Shown here: positions 32,294-40,049 of the stretch, one piece after another
Layout: the number at the start of each line of letters is the position of its first letter
How positions within the stretch are numbered: position 1 is the stretch's first letter
Origin: Ascidiaceihabitans sp029251465
GTDB taxonomy: Bacteria; Pseudomonadota; Alphaproteobacteria; Rhodobacterales; Rhodobacteraceae
Direction of reading: 5' to 3'
DNA: 64,000 nucleotides
NCBI RefSeq assembly: GCF_042932805.1
Contig: NZ_CP170633.1
Span: forward strand, 1,736,001-1,800,000
Program-made: the position numbers and the translations under genes
The notes under the pieces: model-generated
Told to the model about the DNA's origin: nothing
What the model saw: only the letters and a program-made list of their open reading frames with translations
The model's database searches: none

Positions 32294-33513
32294 AGGCGGA
32301 AGAACAACGCCTTGAGGTAACCGCTTTCGGCCAGTTGTGGCAGCAACGGGTGGTCCGCGCCGGCAAACCCGGTGTGGATCAGCGATGCACGACGACCGCC
32401 GCGCCCGATCCCACGTACGCAGGCGTTGCGGAATTGCGCCAGATCAGCGGCGTGCGAACACGAACACAGACCCAAAATACCGTCAGGTGCCACCAATTGT
32501 GCCGCCAGTCGCGCGACTTTTTCGTAGGCGCGCAGGCCTGCTTCGACCGCTTGGCGTGAGGGTGCGAACGCCGGTGGATCGCAGATGATCACGTCAAATT
32601 GGGCCCCTTCGGCGCGCAAGGATGTCAGCACTTCGAACGCATCACCTTGGCGGGTCGAAAACGCACCGGATTTGCCCATCGCAGCCGCCCCTTGGGTCGC
32701 CAGATCAAGGGCCGGGGCCGATCCATCAACCGCCAAAGCAGATGTCGCACCGCCAGCCAAAGCTGCCAGACCAAAGCCACCCACGTGGCTGAACACATCC
32801 AAAACCCGCGCGCCTTTGGATAGGTTTGCGGTGAACGCGTGGTTCGGGCGTTGATCAAAGAACAGGCCGGTCTTTTGACCGCCCGTCAGGTCCGCCATGT
32901 AGGTCGCGCCGTTCATTTCAACGGGCAGCGGCGCGTCAGGTGCGGTGCCGATCACGGCGCGCGACACGTCATCGAGCCCTTCGAGAACCCGCGTGCGGCC
33001 AGCGGCATTTTTCAAAACTGTCGTCACGCCAGTGACGTCGGCCAAAGCCGCGCACAGCGTTTCCAGATGCACATCCGCCCACGCAGCGTTGGGTTGCACA
33101 ACGCAAGTATCGCCAAAACGATCAACGATCACACCGGGCAAACCGTCGGCCTCGGCGTGGATCAAGCGATAGAACGGTGCGTCAAACAGCTGTTCGCGCA
33201 GGCGCAATGCGCGCGCGATCCGTGTGGCAAACCAGTCGTGATCCAGTTTGGCATCAACATCGGTGTCGAGGACCCGCGCAATGATCTTGGAATTGGAATT
33301 CATCGCCACCAACCCGAGAGGCTGGCGCTTTTCGTCCTGCAGGATCGCAAGGCCGCCAGCGGGGATCGCTTTGGTGCGTCTGTCGGTCACCATTTCATTG
33401 GCATAGACCCACGGAAAACCATGGCGGATTGCACGGGCATTGGCCTTGGGGAGCATACGCACCACAGGCAATTCGGAGTTCGGGCTGATATCATCAGAAA
33501 AGGGCGCTGTCAT
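32290..33513 (-). CDS. RlmI-like class I rRNA methyltransferase
   Basis: A SAM-dependent RNA cytosine-C5 methyltransferase of 407 residues. The N-terminus has a PUA-like domain (LPKANARAIRHGFPWVYANEMV). The Rossmann methyltransferase has the motif I region ARVLDVFSHVGGFGLAALAGGA, with GQKTGLFFDQRPNH before it. The catalytic segments are VIICDPPAFAPSR and GLCSCSHAADL (the two cysteines of this enzyme type). I use ATG 33513 (MTAPFS...), preceded by GAAGGG. It overlaps the PIN gene at the 3' end by 4 bp. The exact target base (23S rRNA in RlmI) is inferred. Confidence 0.88.
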   Translation of the reverse strand: MTAPFSDDISPNSELPVVRMLPKANARAIRHGFPWVYANEMVTDRRTKAIPAGGLAILQDEKRQPLGLVAMNSNSKIIARVLDTDVDAKLDHDWFATRIARALRLREQLFDAPFYRLIHAEADGLPGVIVDRFGDTCVVQPNAAWADVHLETLCAALADVTGVTTVLKNAAGRTRVLEGLDDVSRAVIGTAPDAPLPVEMNGATYMADLTGGQKTGLFFDQRPNHAFTANLSKGARVLDVFSHVGGFGLAALAGGATSALAVDGSAPALDLATQGAAAMGKSGAFSTRQGDAFEVLTSLRAEGAQFDVIICDPPAFAPSRQAVEAGLRAYEKVARLAAQLVAPDGILGLCSCSHAADLAQFRNACVRGIGRGGRRASLIHTGFAGADHPLLPQLAESGYLKALFFRL

Positions 33514-33552
33514 AGCGCCCTTCCCTAATCTCAATTTCGCGAAAGCGAAAGG

Positions 33553-34239
33553 TTAGATCTTGTTCAACTGTTGGATCATGCCAAGCTTTGGGTTGGTGAA
33601 CCCTTCGGCATTGGACAATTCCTGACGGATCACTTCGGCCAGATGGTCGGTGATGCGCACCTTTTGCGTTTGACCGCGGGCCTCGGCGTTGATGGCTTGC
33701 TGGCCACCAAAGGCATCCAGATCAGCGTCAACGATGCGAACCTCACCCAAGGCTTGACCGGATTTTGCATCTCGGATCCACAAGGCAAATTTGATCGAGT
33801 GTACGCCGCCGGTTGTATAGCGTGCCTTTTCGGTCAAAGCGTGAAAGCGCAGGACTTTGACGTCGAGACGCAAGCCTGCGTCGCCTGCCATGGCATCTGT
33901 GCCTTTGGCGAACCCTGTGTCAAAGATTGCTTTGACTTGGGCGTGACGGTTGCCAATCGGGTCTTCGCGCCACACGATATCACCGCCTGGGTAATAGCTG
34001 TTGCGTTCGGATACTTTCAAGGATTGTGGCACCAGCACGTTGATTTGCTGTACGTTGAAGGCCGCGCTGAAGTTCGTTGGCGCCGAGGCCAGGAATTGCT
34101 GCGCAGGCAGTGTTTCAAATTGCTGAACTTGCGGCGGCACGGTGTCAAAGCGTGCGTTGCGTGTTGCTGTATCCGTTGTCGCACAGGCCGAAACCATTGC
34201 GCCAAGGCCAAGCATCATAATCAGTTTCAAAGTTTTCAT
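33553..34239 (-). CDS. Conserved Rhodobacteraceae lipoprotein, unknown function
   Basis: A 228-residue exported lipoprotein. The signal MKTLKLIMMLGLGAMVSAC ends in lipobox VSAC. I use ATG 34239, preceded by GAGGACGAC, rather than the upstream ATG at 34290. The mature protein begins with a Gln/Pro/Ala-rich stretch (PPQVQQFETLPAQQFLASAP). It then has FNVQQINVLVPQSLKVSERNSYYPGGDIVWREDPIGNRHAQVKAIFDTGF and DVKVLRFHALTEKARYTTGGVHSIKFALWIRD, a beta-rich pattern. I recall a DUF label for such proteins but no function. It may contact the outer membrane. Alone between the methyltransferase operon and the glnE operon. Confidence 0.8.
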   Translation of the reverse strand: MKTLKLIMMLGLGAMVSACATTDTATRNARFDTVPPQVQQFETLPAQQFLASAPTNFSAAFNVQQINVLVPQSLKVSERNSYYPGGDIVWREDPIGNRHAQVKAIFDTGFAKGTDAMAGDAGLRLDVKVLRFHALTEKARYTTGGVHSIKFALWIRDAKSGQALGEVRIVDADLDAFGGQQAINAEARGQTQKVRITDHLAEVIRQELSNAEGFTNPKLGMIQQLNKI

Positions 34240-34398
34240 GTCGTCCTCCAGCCACTCGTTGGCGGCGTTTCCCACTATCGGTTGAACCAATGTATGCGGG
34301 CCAATCTGGGCAGGATTGCGACAATTTAAGTCAATTGTTGTGAAACCTTCGCGGCCTTTGTGCGACGTCGGGTTGTATGAGAGAGCACGATCGTAGCG

Positions 34399-34671
34399 TC
34401 AATCACGGGTGCGCGAACGCCAGCCGCCACGTCTGCGCGGGGCGGCCATACCTGCCAGCCCTTCTTGCATCACTTCGCTCATCGGGTGGTCCGGCGCGCC
34501 TTCGCCGTATTGCACCAATAGCGCGCGAATGGTTGTGCCGGTGTCTTGTTCCATCGGCAGGCTCAGCGCCCAATCAAGGAAAATCGTGCGGCACTCGGAT
34601 TTGGTGATCCCGTCGATCCGGTAGGATTCATAGATCAGACCCTTGGGGTCGTTTGGATTGCCCTTTTTCAC
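34399..34671 (-). CDS. 90-residue small protein, coupled to glnE
   Basis: A soluble 90-residue protein whose start overlaps the glnE stop by 4 bp, so it is translated from the glnE message. MKKGNPNDPKGLIYESYRIDGITKSECRTIFLDWALSLP is the conserved-looking part: an acidic/polar helix with a KSECRTIF segment. The C-terminus is basic (PRRRGGWRSRTRD). There is no catalytic motif. Tight coupling to glutamine synthetase adenylyltransferase suggests a nitrogen link, but this is inference from position only. Confidence 0.7.
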   Translation of the reverse strand: MKKGNPNDPKGLIYESYRIDGITKSECRTIFLDWALSLPMEQDTGTTIRALLVQYGEGAPDHPMSEVMQEGLAGMAAPRRRGGWRSRTRD

Positions 34672-37439
34672 GAGACACCTGTTCCTACGGTGGCATCAAT
34701 GATGGCACCCGCCGCTGCATAAGCCGCATTTAGTTTACGTTCCAGCGCCTCGGCACTGTCGGTTTTCAAAGTTCGGCACACGAAACTCATCGCGCCACTC
34801 CCTACGTCGCTTGGGTCCAGCACGTCCGTCGTCAAAAGGCGCGCGCAGATTTGTAACGTCCAACACATCTCATAGGTTTGCAGCAATACCTGTCTGTCCG
34901 CGTCACTCAGCAGTCTTGCAGCGACACAAGCCACAAGCCCCTCTGCGATCTGGCGTGGGGCATCGCCGCTGATCAACGCGCCAGCTTGGGCCAGCAGTTC
35001 GATGTCTTGCATCCGGCCTGCGCCAATCTTGGGCTCCCACACCGACACCGGTGTTTTGGCATCGGCAATACGGGTGCGCATGGTTGCGACCTCGGCGATG
35101 ATCTTGGCGCTGTCGCGCGCGTTTTGCAGAATGTCGCAGCGCAGGTTTTCGACTTGTTCCGCCAACTGCGGCGCGCCTGCAATCACCTGTGCACGGGTCA
35201 GCGCCAGATGTTCCCAAACCCATGCCTGTGTCCGTTGATAGTTGTCAAAACTGGCCCAACTGGTCGCCACAGGCCCTTTGTTGCCGGACGGGCGCAGACG
35301 CATGTCGACCTCGTAGAGCCGCCCTTGGGCCATGGGGACGGTCAGGGCGGTGATCATCGCTTGGGTCAGGCGGGCGTAGTATTGTCGCGCCGCCAAGGGG
35401 CGTTTGCCGTCCGACATTTCTACGTCAGCGGGGTCGTAAATCACGATCATATCCAGATCAGAGGCCGGATTAAGCGCCCCTGCCCCCAGTGACCCCATCC
35501 CCAAAATCACCGCCCCATTGCCCGGAGGCGGCCCGTGGCGCGTCGAAAACTGTGCCACGACTTCGGGCCACAGCGCCTGCAAAACCGCCCGCGCAAGGTC
35601 ACTATATTGGGCCCCTGCGTCTTGTGGCGTGATCAAGCCGCGCAGCAAATGCACCCCGATCCGGAAATGCCATTCCTTGGCCCAGCGGCGGGTCATATCC
35701 AGCTTGGCTTCGTAATCCGCCTCGCGCGCCAGTTCTTGTTCCAGCCCGGCTTGCAACTGCGCCCCCGGCCACGGGCTAAAGAAATCGCCCCCAATCACCG
35801 CATCAAACACCGCCGCATTGCGCGACAGGTGCTGGGCCAACGCAGGCGACGTTGCAACGATGTCGACCAGCAAATCCACCAGCGACGGATTGGCGTCAAA
35901 CAGCGAAAACAGCTGCACGCCCGCGGGCAACCCCTTCAAAAACCCATCCAACGCCAACAACGCCTCGTTCGGGCGCGGGGCTTGGGCCAATCGGGCCAAC
36001 AGCGCCGGTTTGATCCGTTCGAATGTTGCAGCACCCCGTTGCGTGCGCAGGGCCGGATAGCTTTGCCAGCGTTCGATCAGGTCTTGATCCAAATCATAGT
36101 TGACGGCCTCGGCACTGGCATCCGGGGCAAAGAACCCTTCGGTGGCCTCGTGAACTGCATGCAAGCGGCGGTGCAGGTCCGTGACCAGATCAGCGCGGTC
36201 CATATCCATCAACCCGGCCAGGCGGTCAAATCCTGCATCCGTGGTGGGCAACGTGTGAGTTTGCGCATCACGCACCATCTGCAAGCGATGCTCAAACGTG
36301 CGGTGCGCGGTGTAGTGATCCGTCAGAACCCCGGCCAATTCCGGTTCGACCCAGCCTTTGTCGGCAAGCGCGCTTAGGCTTTCGCAGGTGCCCCGCAGAC
36401 GCAGCGACGGATCGCGCCCACCGGCGATCAACTGACGGGTCTGGGTGAAAAATTCGATTTCGCGGATGCCGCCGCGCCCCAGTTTCATGTTGTGACCCGA
36501 CAGGGTGATCGGCCCGCCCAGCCCTTTGTGTTCGCGGATCGCCAAACGCATGTCGTGGGCGTCTTGGATCGCGGCAAAGTCCAGATGCTTGCGCCACACA
36601 AACGGGCGCAGAGTTTCGATGAACGCAGCCCCTGCCGCCAGATCACCCGCCGCAGGACGCGCTTTGATGTAGGCGGCGCGTTCCCACGTGCGCCCAAGGC
36701 TTTCGTAATAGCGTTCTGCCGCCTCCATCCCCATGCAAACGGGCGTAACAGCGGGGTCTGGGCGCAGACGCAGGTCGGTGCGAAACACGTAACCATCGCC
36801 CGTTAGATCATTCAGCAGGCTGCTCATCTGCCGGGTTGCGCGAATGAAACCAGCCCGCGCCTCGCTAAAATCCGCGTGATCAAATCGGCTTTCGTCGAAC
36901 AGGCAAATCAGATCGATGTCAGAGGAATAGTTCAGTTCATGCGCGCCCATTTTACCCATGGCCAACACGACCACGCCGCCTGCGGTCTCAACGTCATCCT
37001 CGGTCAATCCCGGAATTTTGCCACGTTTGATTTGCGCCGCGATCCCTGCACGCAAAGCGGCAGTGCAGGCCGTATCAGCAAGATCCGTGAGCGTGCTGGT
37101 GACTTTGTGCAAATCCCACGCCCCGCCCAGATCAGCGAGCGCAGTCAGCAACGCAATCCGGCGTTTGGACCGGCGCAACTGGCTGGCAACCGCATCATAG
37201 GGCGCCGCGAGACAGGCGGAGAGTTCGGATTGAACGGCACCGTCGGCATCCTGCAGGGCAGCGGGCAGCCACGCGGCCTCTTTTTCGATCAATTGCCCCA
37301 GATACGGACTGCTCCCTGCGGACCCGTGAACAAGCGCCGTCAATTCCGAAGGTAGATCAGCCAAGGCCGCGACAGCGTCACGTCCGCGATCTTCGTTAAA
37401 TGCGCGAGGTGTACGGGTAAGGGATTTAGCGAGGTTCAT
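34668..37439 (-). CDS. glnE: Glutamine synthetase adenylyltransferase/deadenylylase
   Basis: Bifunctional enzyme that adds AMP to glutamine synthetase when nitrogen is plentiful and removes it when nitrogen is scarce. The 923 residues hold two nucleotidyltransferase domains. The N-terminal one has VVLAMGKMGAHELNYSSDIDLICLFDE and the C-terminal one has ILGMGSLGAGALNPASDLDMIVIYDP. Both have the G(S/K)xG and two-Asp metal site. They are joined by a helical linker, with a C-terminal helical domain. I use ATG 37439 (MNLAKSLTRTPR...). It is divergent from the YbaK gene with a 77-bp gap and is followed by a coupled small gene. Confidence 0.95.
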   Translation of the reverse strand: MNLAKSLTRTPRAFNEDRGRDAVAALADLPSELTALVHGSAGSSPYLGQLIEKEAAWLPAALQDADGAVQSELSACLAAPYDAVASQLRRSKRRIALLTALADLGGAWDLHKVTSTLTDLADTACTAALRAGIAAQIKRGKIPGLTEDDVETAGGVVVLAMGKMGAHELNYSSDIDLICLFDESRFDHADFSEARAGFIRATRQMSSLLNDLTGDGYVFRTDLRLRPDPAVTPVCMGMEAAERYYESLGRTWERAAYIKARPAAGDLAAGAAFIETLRPFVWRKHLDFAAIQDAHDMRLAIREHKGLGGPITLSGHNMKLGRGGIREIEFFTQTRQLIAGGRDPSLRLRGTCESLSALADKGWVEPELAGVLTDHYTAHRTFEHRLQMVRDAQTHTLPTTDAGFDRLAGLMDMDRADLVTDLHRRLHAVHEATEGFFAPDASAEAVNYDLDQDLIERWQSYPALRTQRGAATFERIKPALLARLAQAPRPNEALLALDGFLKGLPAGVQLFSLFDANPSLVDLLVDIVATSPALAQHLSRNAAVFDAVIGGDFFSPWPGAQLQAGLEQELAREADYEAKLDMTRRWAKEWHFRIGVHLLRGLITPQDAGAQYSDLARAVLQALWPEVVAQFSTRHGPPPGNGAVILGMGSLGAGALNPASDLDMIVIYDPADVEMSDGKRPLAARQYYARLTQAMITALTVPMAQGRLYEVDMRLRPSGNKGPVATSWASFDNYQRTQAWVWEHLALTRAQVIAGAPQLAEQVENLRCDILQNARDSAKIIAEVATMRTRIADAKTPVSVWEPKIGAGRMQDIELLAQAGALISGDAPRQIAEGLVACVAARLLSDADRQVLLQTYEMCWTLQICARLLTTDVLDPSDVGSGAMSFVCRTLKTDSAEALERKLNAAYAAAGAIIDATVGTGVS

Positions 37440-37516
37440 AGTGCCCAATCTCTCTCTGGCACGGCGGCGCGTCAATGGCTCTTGCACATCCAATCACGCC
37501 CCTTAATTATTACGTC

Positions 37517-37987
37517 ATGAGCAAAAGTTTAAAACGCGTGCGCGCCGCCCTTGAGGCCGCCGGCACAGAAATCACCATCGTCGAAACACCGCTGGCGCGC
37601 ACTGCGGCAGATGCAGCGGCGGCTGTTCACTGCGACATCGACCAGATCGCCAAGTCGATCATTTTTCGCGGTGAAACCTCTGGCGAGGCGATCTTGTTTG
37701 TCACGGCAGGCGGCAACCGGGTCGACGCAGACAAGGCCGCAGCCCTTGCCGGCGAACCCCTTGGCAAAGCTGATGCGGCACTGATCCGCGCCCAAACAGG
37801 GTTCGCAATTGGCGGTGTTTCCCCGATCGGGCACATCAATCCGATCCGTGCCTTTATGGATCCGCGATTGCTGGAATTTGATCAAATCTGGGCTGCTGCG
37901 GGCACTCCGCACCATGTTTTTGCGGCAACCGGCATTGAAGTTCAGAAATTAAGTTGCGCGCAAGTATCTGATTTTAAATCACAATAA
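37517..37987 (+). CDS. YbaK/EbsC-type aminoacyl-tRNA deacylase
   Basis: A 156-residue editing protein of the YbaK/ProX group, which hydrolyses wrongly charged tRNA (for example Cys- or Ala-tRNAPro). The conserved Lys is in CDIDQIAKSIIFR (about residue 50). GGNRVDADKAAALAG and GFAIGGVSPIGH (about 97-108) are diagnostic. I use ATG 37517 (MSKSLKRVR...), not the upstream extension from 37475. The window has tRNA-Pro(GGG), but no link to it is implied. The stop is 5 bp before a palindrome that belongs to the next gene. Confidence 0.9.
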   Translation: MSKSLKRVRAALEAAGTEITIVETPLARTAADAAAAVHCDIDQIAKSIIFRGETSGEAILFVTAGGNRVDADKAAALAGEPLGKADAALIRAQTGFAIGGVSPIGHINPIRAFMDPRLLEFDQIWAAAGTPHHVFAATGIEVQKLSCAQVSDFKSQ

Positions 37988-37992
37988 AAGTA

Positions 37993-38013
37993 AATGTAAA
38001 ATACATTTACATT
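37993..38013. promoter_or_regulatory. Dyad 1 of a matched pair, probable operator
   Basis: AATGTAAA-ATACA-TTTACATT, perfect 8-bp arms with a 5-bp spacer. A second copy of the same layout lies 58 bp downstream. Both are in the 139-bp gap before the DUF2852 gene. The protein that binds them is unknown. Confidence 0.6.
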
Positions 38014-38050
38014 AGGACTTGCAGTTTTCGGCCAAATGCCCATTTTGGAT

Positions 38051-38071
38051 AATGTAAACGGCATTCACATC
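38051..38071. promoter_or_regulatory. Dyad 2 of a matched pair, probable operator
   Basis: AATGTAAA-CGGCA-TTCACATC, same spacing as dyad 1, with two changes in the right arm. The left arm is identical in both. Confidence 0.5.
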
Positions 38072-38126
38072 GCCCGGCACACACTAACAAACGCACAACT
38101 TGACCCGACTTTAGAAAGGCACGCAT

Positions 38127-38552
38127 ATGAACACCATCTCTCCTCCGCTGTCTGACACAGCCTCCGTTCGCCCGGCTGGCTGGTTTACACGCACCGAACA
38201 ATGGCTTGACGAAAAAGGCAAAGGGGCCTGGATTGCCGCCATGGTCCTTGGGTTTATCTTTTTCTGGCCCATCGGCCTCGCCCTTCTGTTTTACATGATC
38301 TGGAGCAAACGCATGTTTTCAAAATCCTGCAACCGTCCCGTCAACGTCAGCCGTGGCATGAACGCCATGCGCTCGACCGGTAACGCCGCTTTTGACAGCT
38401 ACAAGGCCGACACGCTGCGTCGTTTGGAAGAAGAGCAGATGAACTTTGAGGCTTTCCTTGAGCGACTGCGCGAAGCCAAAGACAAATCCGAGTTCGACCA
38501 GTTTATGGACGACCGTGCGGCCAAAAGCACCGATGACGCGTCTGACGCCTAA
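38127..38552 (+). CDS. DUF2852-type membrane protein
   Basis: A 141-residue protein with one hydrophobic segment (about 35-58): KGAWIAAMVLGFIFFWPIGLALLFYMIW, the pattern I recall for DUF2852. Before it is a short soluble N-terminus. The last 75 residues are charged and probably helical (TLRRLEEEQMNFEAFLERLREAKDKSEFDQFMDDRA). It has no catalytic motif; function is unknown. The two dyads upstream imply tight regulation. A good ribosome-binding site (AGAAAGG) precedes the ATG. It is followed by a terminator, so it is probably monocistronic. Confidence 0.8.
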   Translation: MNTISPPLSDTASVRPAGWFTRTEQWLDEKGKGAWIAAMVLGFIFFWPIGLALLFYMIWSKRMFSKSCNRPVNVSRGMNAMRSTGNAAFDSYKADTLRRLEEEQMNFEAFLERLREAKDKSEFDQFMDDRAAKSTDDASDA

Positions 38553-38569
38553 ATCGTAACGCGACTTGC

Positions 38570-38597
38570 GGCGGCCCTTGCAAAGGGGGCCGTCTTT
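38570..38597 (+). terminator. Rho-independent terminator after the DUF2852 gene
   Basis: Stem CGGCCC (38572-38577) with GGGCCG (38587-38592), a 9-base loop, then TCTTTT. It begins 18 bp after the stop. Confidence 0.65.
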
Positions 38598-38626
38598 TCC
38601 TGTTCAGCACAAGAGACCCTAGTTCA

Positions 38627-39064
38627 ATGATCCACCTGCCCGACCCCATTCAGCAACCCGGATTTTACGCTGACGTTCCCGGAAAACGCCTGCTGGCGTG
38701 GGTGTTTGATGCGATGTTCATCCTGATCCTATGCCTGCTGATCCTGCCCTTCACCGGCTTTTTGGCGCTGTTTATCTGGCCGATGTGGTGGTTGATTGTC
38801 GGGTTCGCCTACCGCACCATCACCATCACCACCGGGTCTGCCACATGGGGCATGCGCATTATGGCGATCGAGCTGCGCAATTCGGCCGGCGCACGCCTGA
38901 ACCTACCCGAGGCCGCCTTGCACACGCTGGGCTACACCATCAGCATCGGCAGCCTGATCATTCAAGCCGTGTCCGTGGTGTTGATGTGTGCGTCCCTGCG
39001 CGGTCAAAGCCTGTCGGACCACGTTTTGGGCACCGTCATGATAAACCGGCGTGCGCGGCACTAA
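38627..39064 (+). CDS. RDD-family membrane protein
   Basis: A 145-residue integral membrane protein. The RDD-family signature is degenerate here: GKRLLAWVFDAMFILILCLLILP (span 1 with the first Arg and Asp). Span 2 is LFIWPMWWLIVGFAYRTI. ATWGMRIMAIELRNSAG follows, then spans 3-4 (ALHTLGYTISIGSLIIQAVSVVLMC), then the charged C-terminal GQSLSDHVLGTVMI with the conserved Asp. RDD proteins are small transporters or helper subunits; no substrate is implied. A 74-bp gap with the DUF2852 terminator separates it from its upstream neighbour. bpt follows after 70 bp. Confidence 0.85.
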   Translation: MIHLPDPIQQPGFYADVPGKRLLAWVFDAMFILILCLLILPFTGFLALFIWPMWWLIVGFAYRTITITTGSATWGMRIMAIELRNSAGARLNLPEAALHTLGYTISIGSLIIQAVSVVLMCASLRGQSLSDHVLGTVMINRRARH

Positions 39065-39134
39065 CCATTTCCTACGGAAGTCCTTGCACGCTGGCCCCGC
39101 TGGGGTATCATCCCCGAACACCACGGGATTTTTC

Positions 39135-39953
39135 ATGCGACACACGCTGCCACTTGCGCCACAGTTTTATGTGACCGCCCCACAGCCTTGCCCTTATCTT
39201 GAGGGCCGGATGGAGAGAAAGCTGTTCACAGCTTTGCAGGGCGACAACGCGCAAAAACTGAACGATAGCCTGTCGCAACAAGGCTTTAGACGCTCGCAAA
39301 ACGTGCTGTATCGCCCGTCTTGTGCTGAATGTTCGGCCTGTTTGTCGGCCCGCATCGATGTGCGGGAATTCCAACCCAGCAAGAGCCAAAAGCGGGTGAG
39401 CAAACGCAACGGCTGGCTGGATCGGCGCGCCACGTCGCCTTGGGCCACCGAAGCGCAATACGATTTGTTCCGCACCTATCTTGATTCGCGCCATGCCGAT
39501 GGCGGTATGGCCGACATGGACGTCTTTGAATTCGCGGCCATGGTCGAGGAAACCCCGATCCGCAGCCGTGTGGTCGAATACACCGACAAAGACAGCAGCG
39601 ATCTGATCGCCGTCAGCCTGACGGATGTGCTGAGCGATGGGCTCAGCATGGTCTATTCCTTCTTTGATCCTGAATTTACCCGCAATTCTTTGGGCACCTA
39701 TCTGATCCTTGATCACATCCGCCTCGCCCAAGAGGCCGATTTGCCCTACGTCTATTTGGGGTATTGGGTGCCGGGCAGCCAAAAGATGGGCTACAAATCC
39801 AACTTTTCGGGCTTGGAAATCTACCTCGGCAACACCTGGCAAAAGGTGCAAGACCCCAGCGCGTTTTCCGCTGACACGCATCCGTTGTCCACAGACCCGA
39901 TTGCTGAGCAAGTCGCCAACATCAGCCTGCCCGACATCACGCCTGCGGGCTAG
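39135..39953 (+). CDS. bpt: Aspartate/glutamate leucyltransferase (Bpt)
   Basis: Attaches Leu to N-terminal Asp or Glu of proteins, marking them for ClpAP degradation in the bacterial N-end rule pathway. The 272-residue protein has QFYVTAPQPCPYLEGRMERKLFTAL at the N-terminus, and then RRSQNVLYRPSCAECSACLSARIDVREF, whose cysteine cluster is typical. GWLDRRATSPWATEAQYDLF and YSFFDPEFTRNSLGTYLILDHIRLAQEADLPYVYLGYWV cover the transferase fold. I use ATG 39135 (MRHTLPLAPQF...), 84 bp inside the longest frame. It follows the RDD gene by 70 bp. Confidence 0.92.
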   Translation: MRHTLPLAPQFYVTAPQPCPYLEGRMERKLFTALQGDNAQKLNDSLSQQGFRRSQNVLYRPSCAECSACLSARIDVREFQPSKSQKRVSKRNGWLDRRATSPWATEAQYDLFRTYLDSRHADGGMADMDVFEFAAMVEETPIRSRVVEYTDKDSSDLIAVSLTDVLSDGLSMVYSFFDPEFTRNSLGTYLILDHIRLAQEADLPYVYLGYWVPGSQKMGYKSNFSGLEIYLGNTWQKVQDPSAFSADTHPLSTDPIAEQVANISLPDITPAG

Positions 39954-39999
39954 TTTGCGCAGCTGATACCCCCCCAAAAAACACGAACCACCAAATGCA

Positions 40000-40027
40000 A
40001 ACGGCCGCCCAAATCTGGACGGCCGTT
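40000..40027. terminator. Hairpin between bpt and dctM, probable bidirectional terminator
   Basis: AACGGCCG (40000-40007) and CGGCCGTT (40020-40027), a perfect 8-bp stem between two convergent genes. A T-rich segment (GTTGTTGGTTTTTGG) follows on the plus strand, so it fits bpt best. Confidence 0.7.
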
Positions 40028-40049
40028 GTTGGTTTTTGGTGGATCCCGC

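Noticed and set aside
35535..36377. 280-residue plus-strand frame
   Set aside because: Opposite glnE; highly Arg/Gln-rich shadow translation.
39108..39977. 289-residue minus-strand frame
   Set aside because: Opposite bpt, which carries all family motifs.
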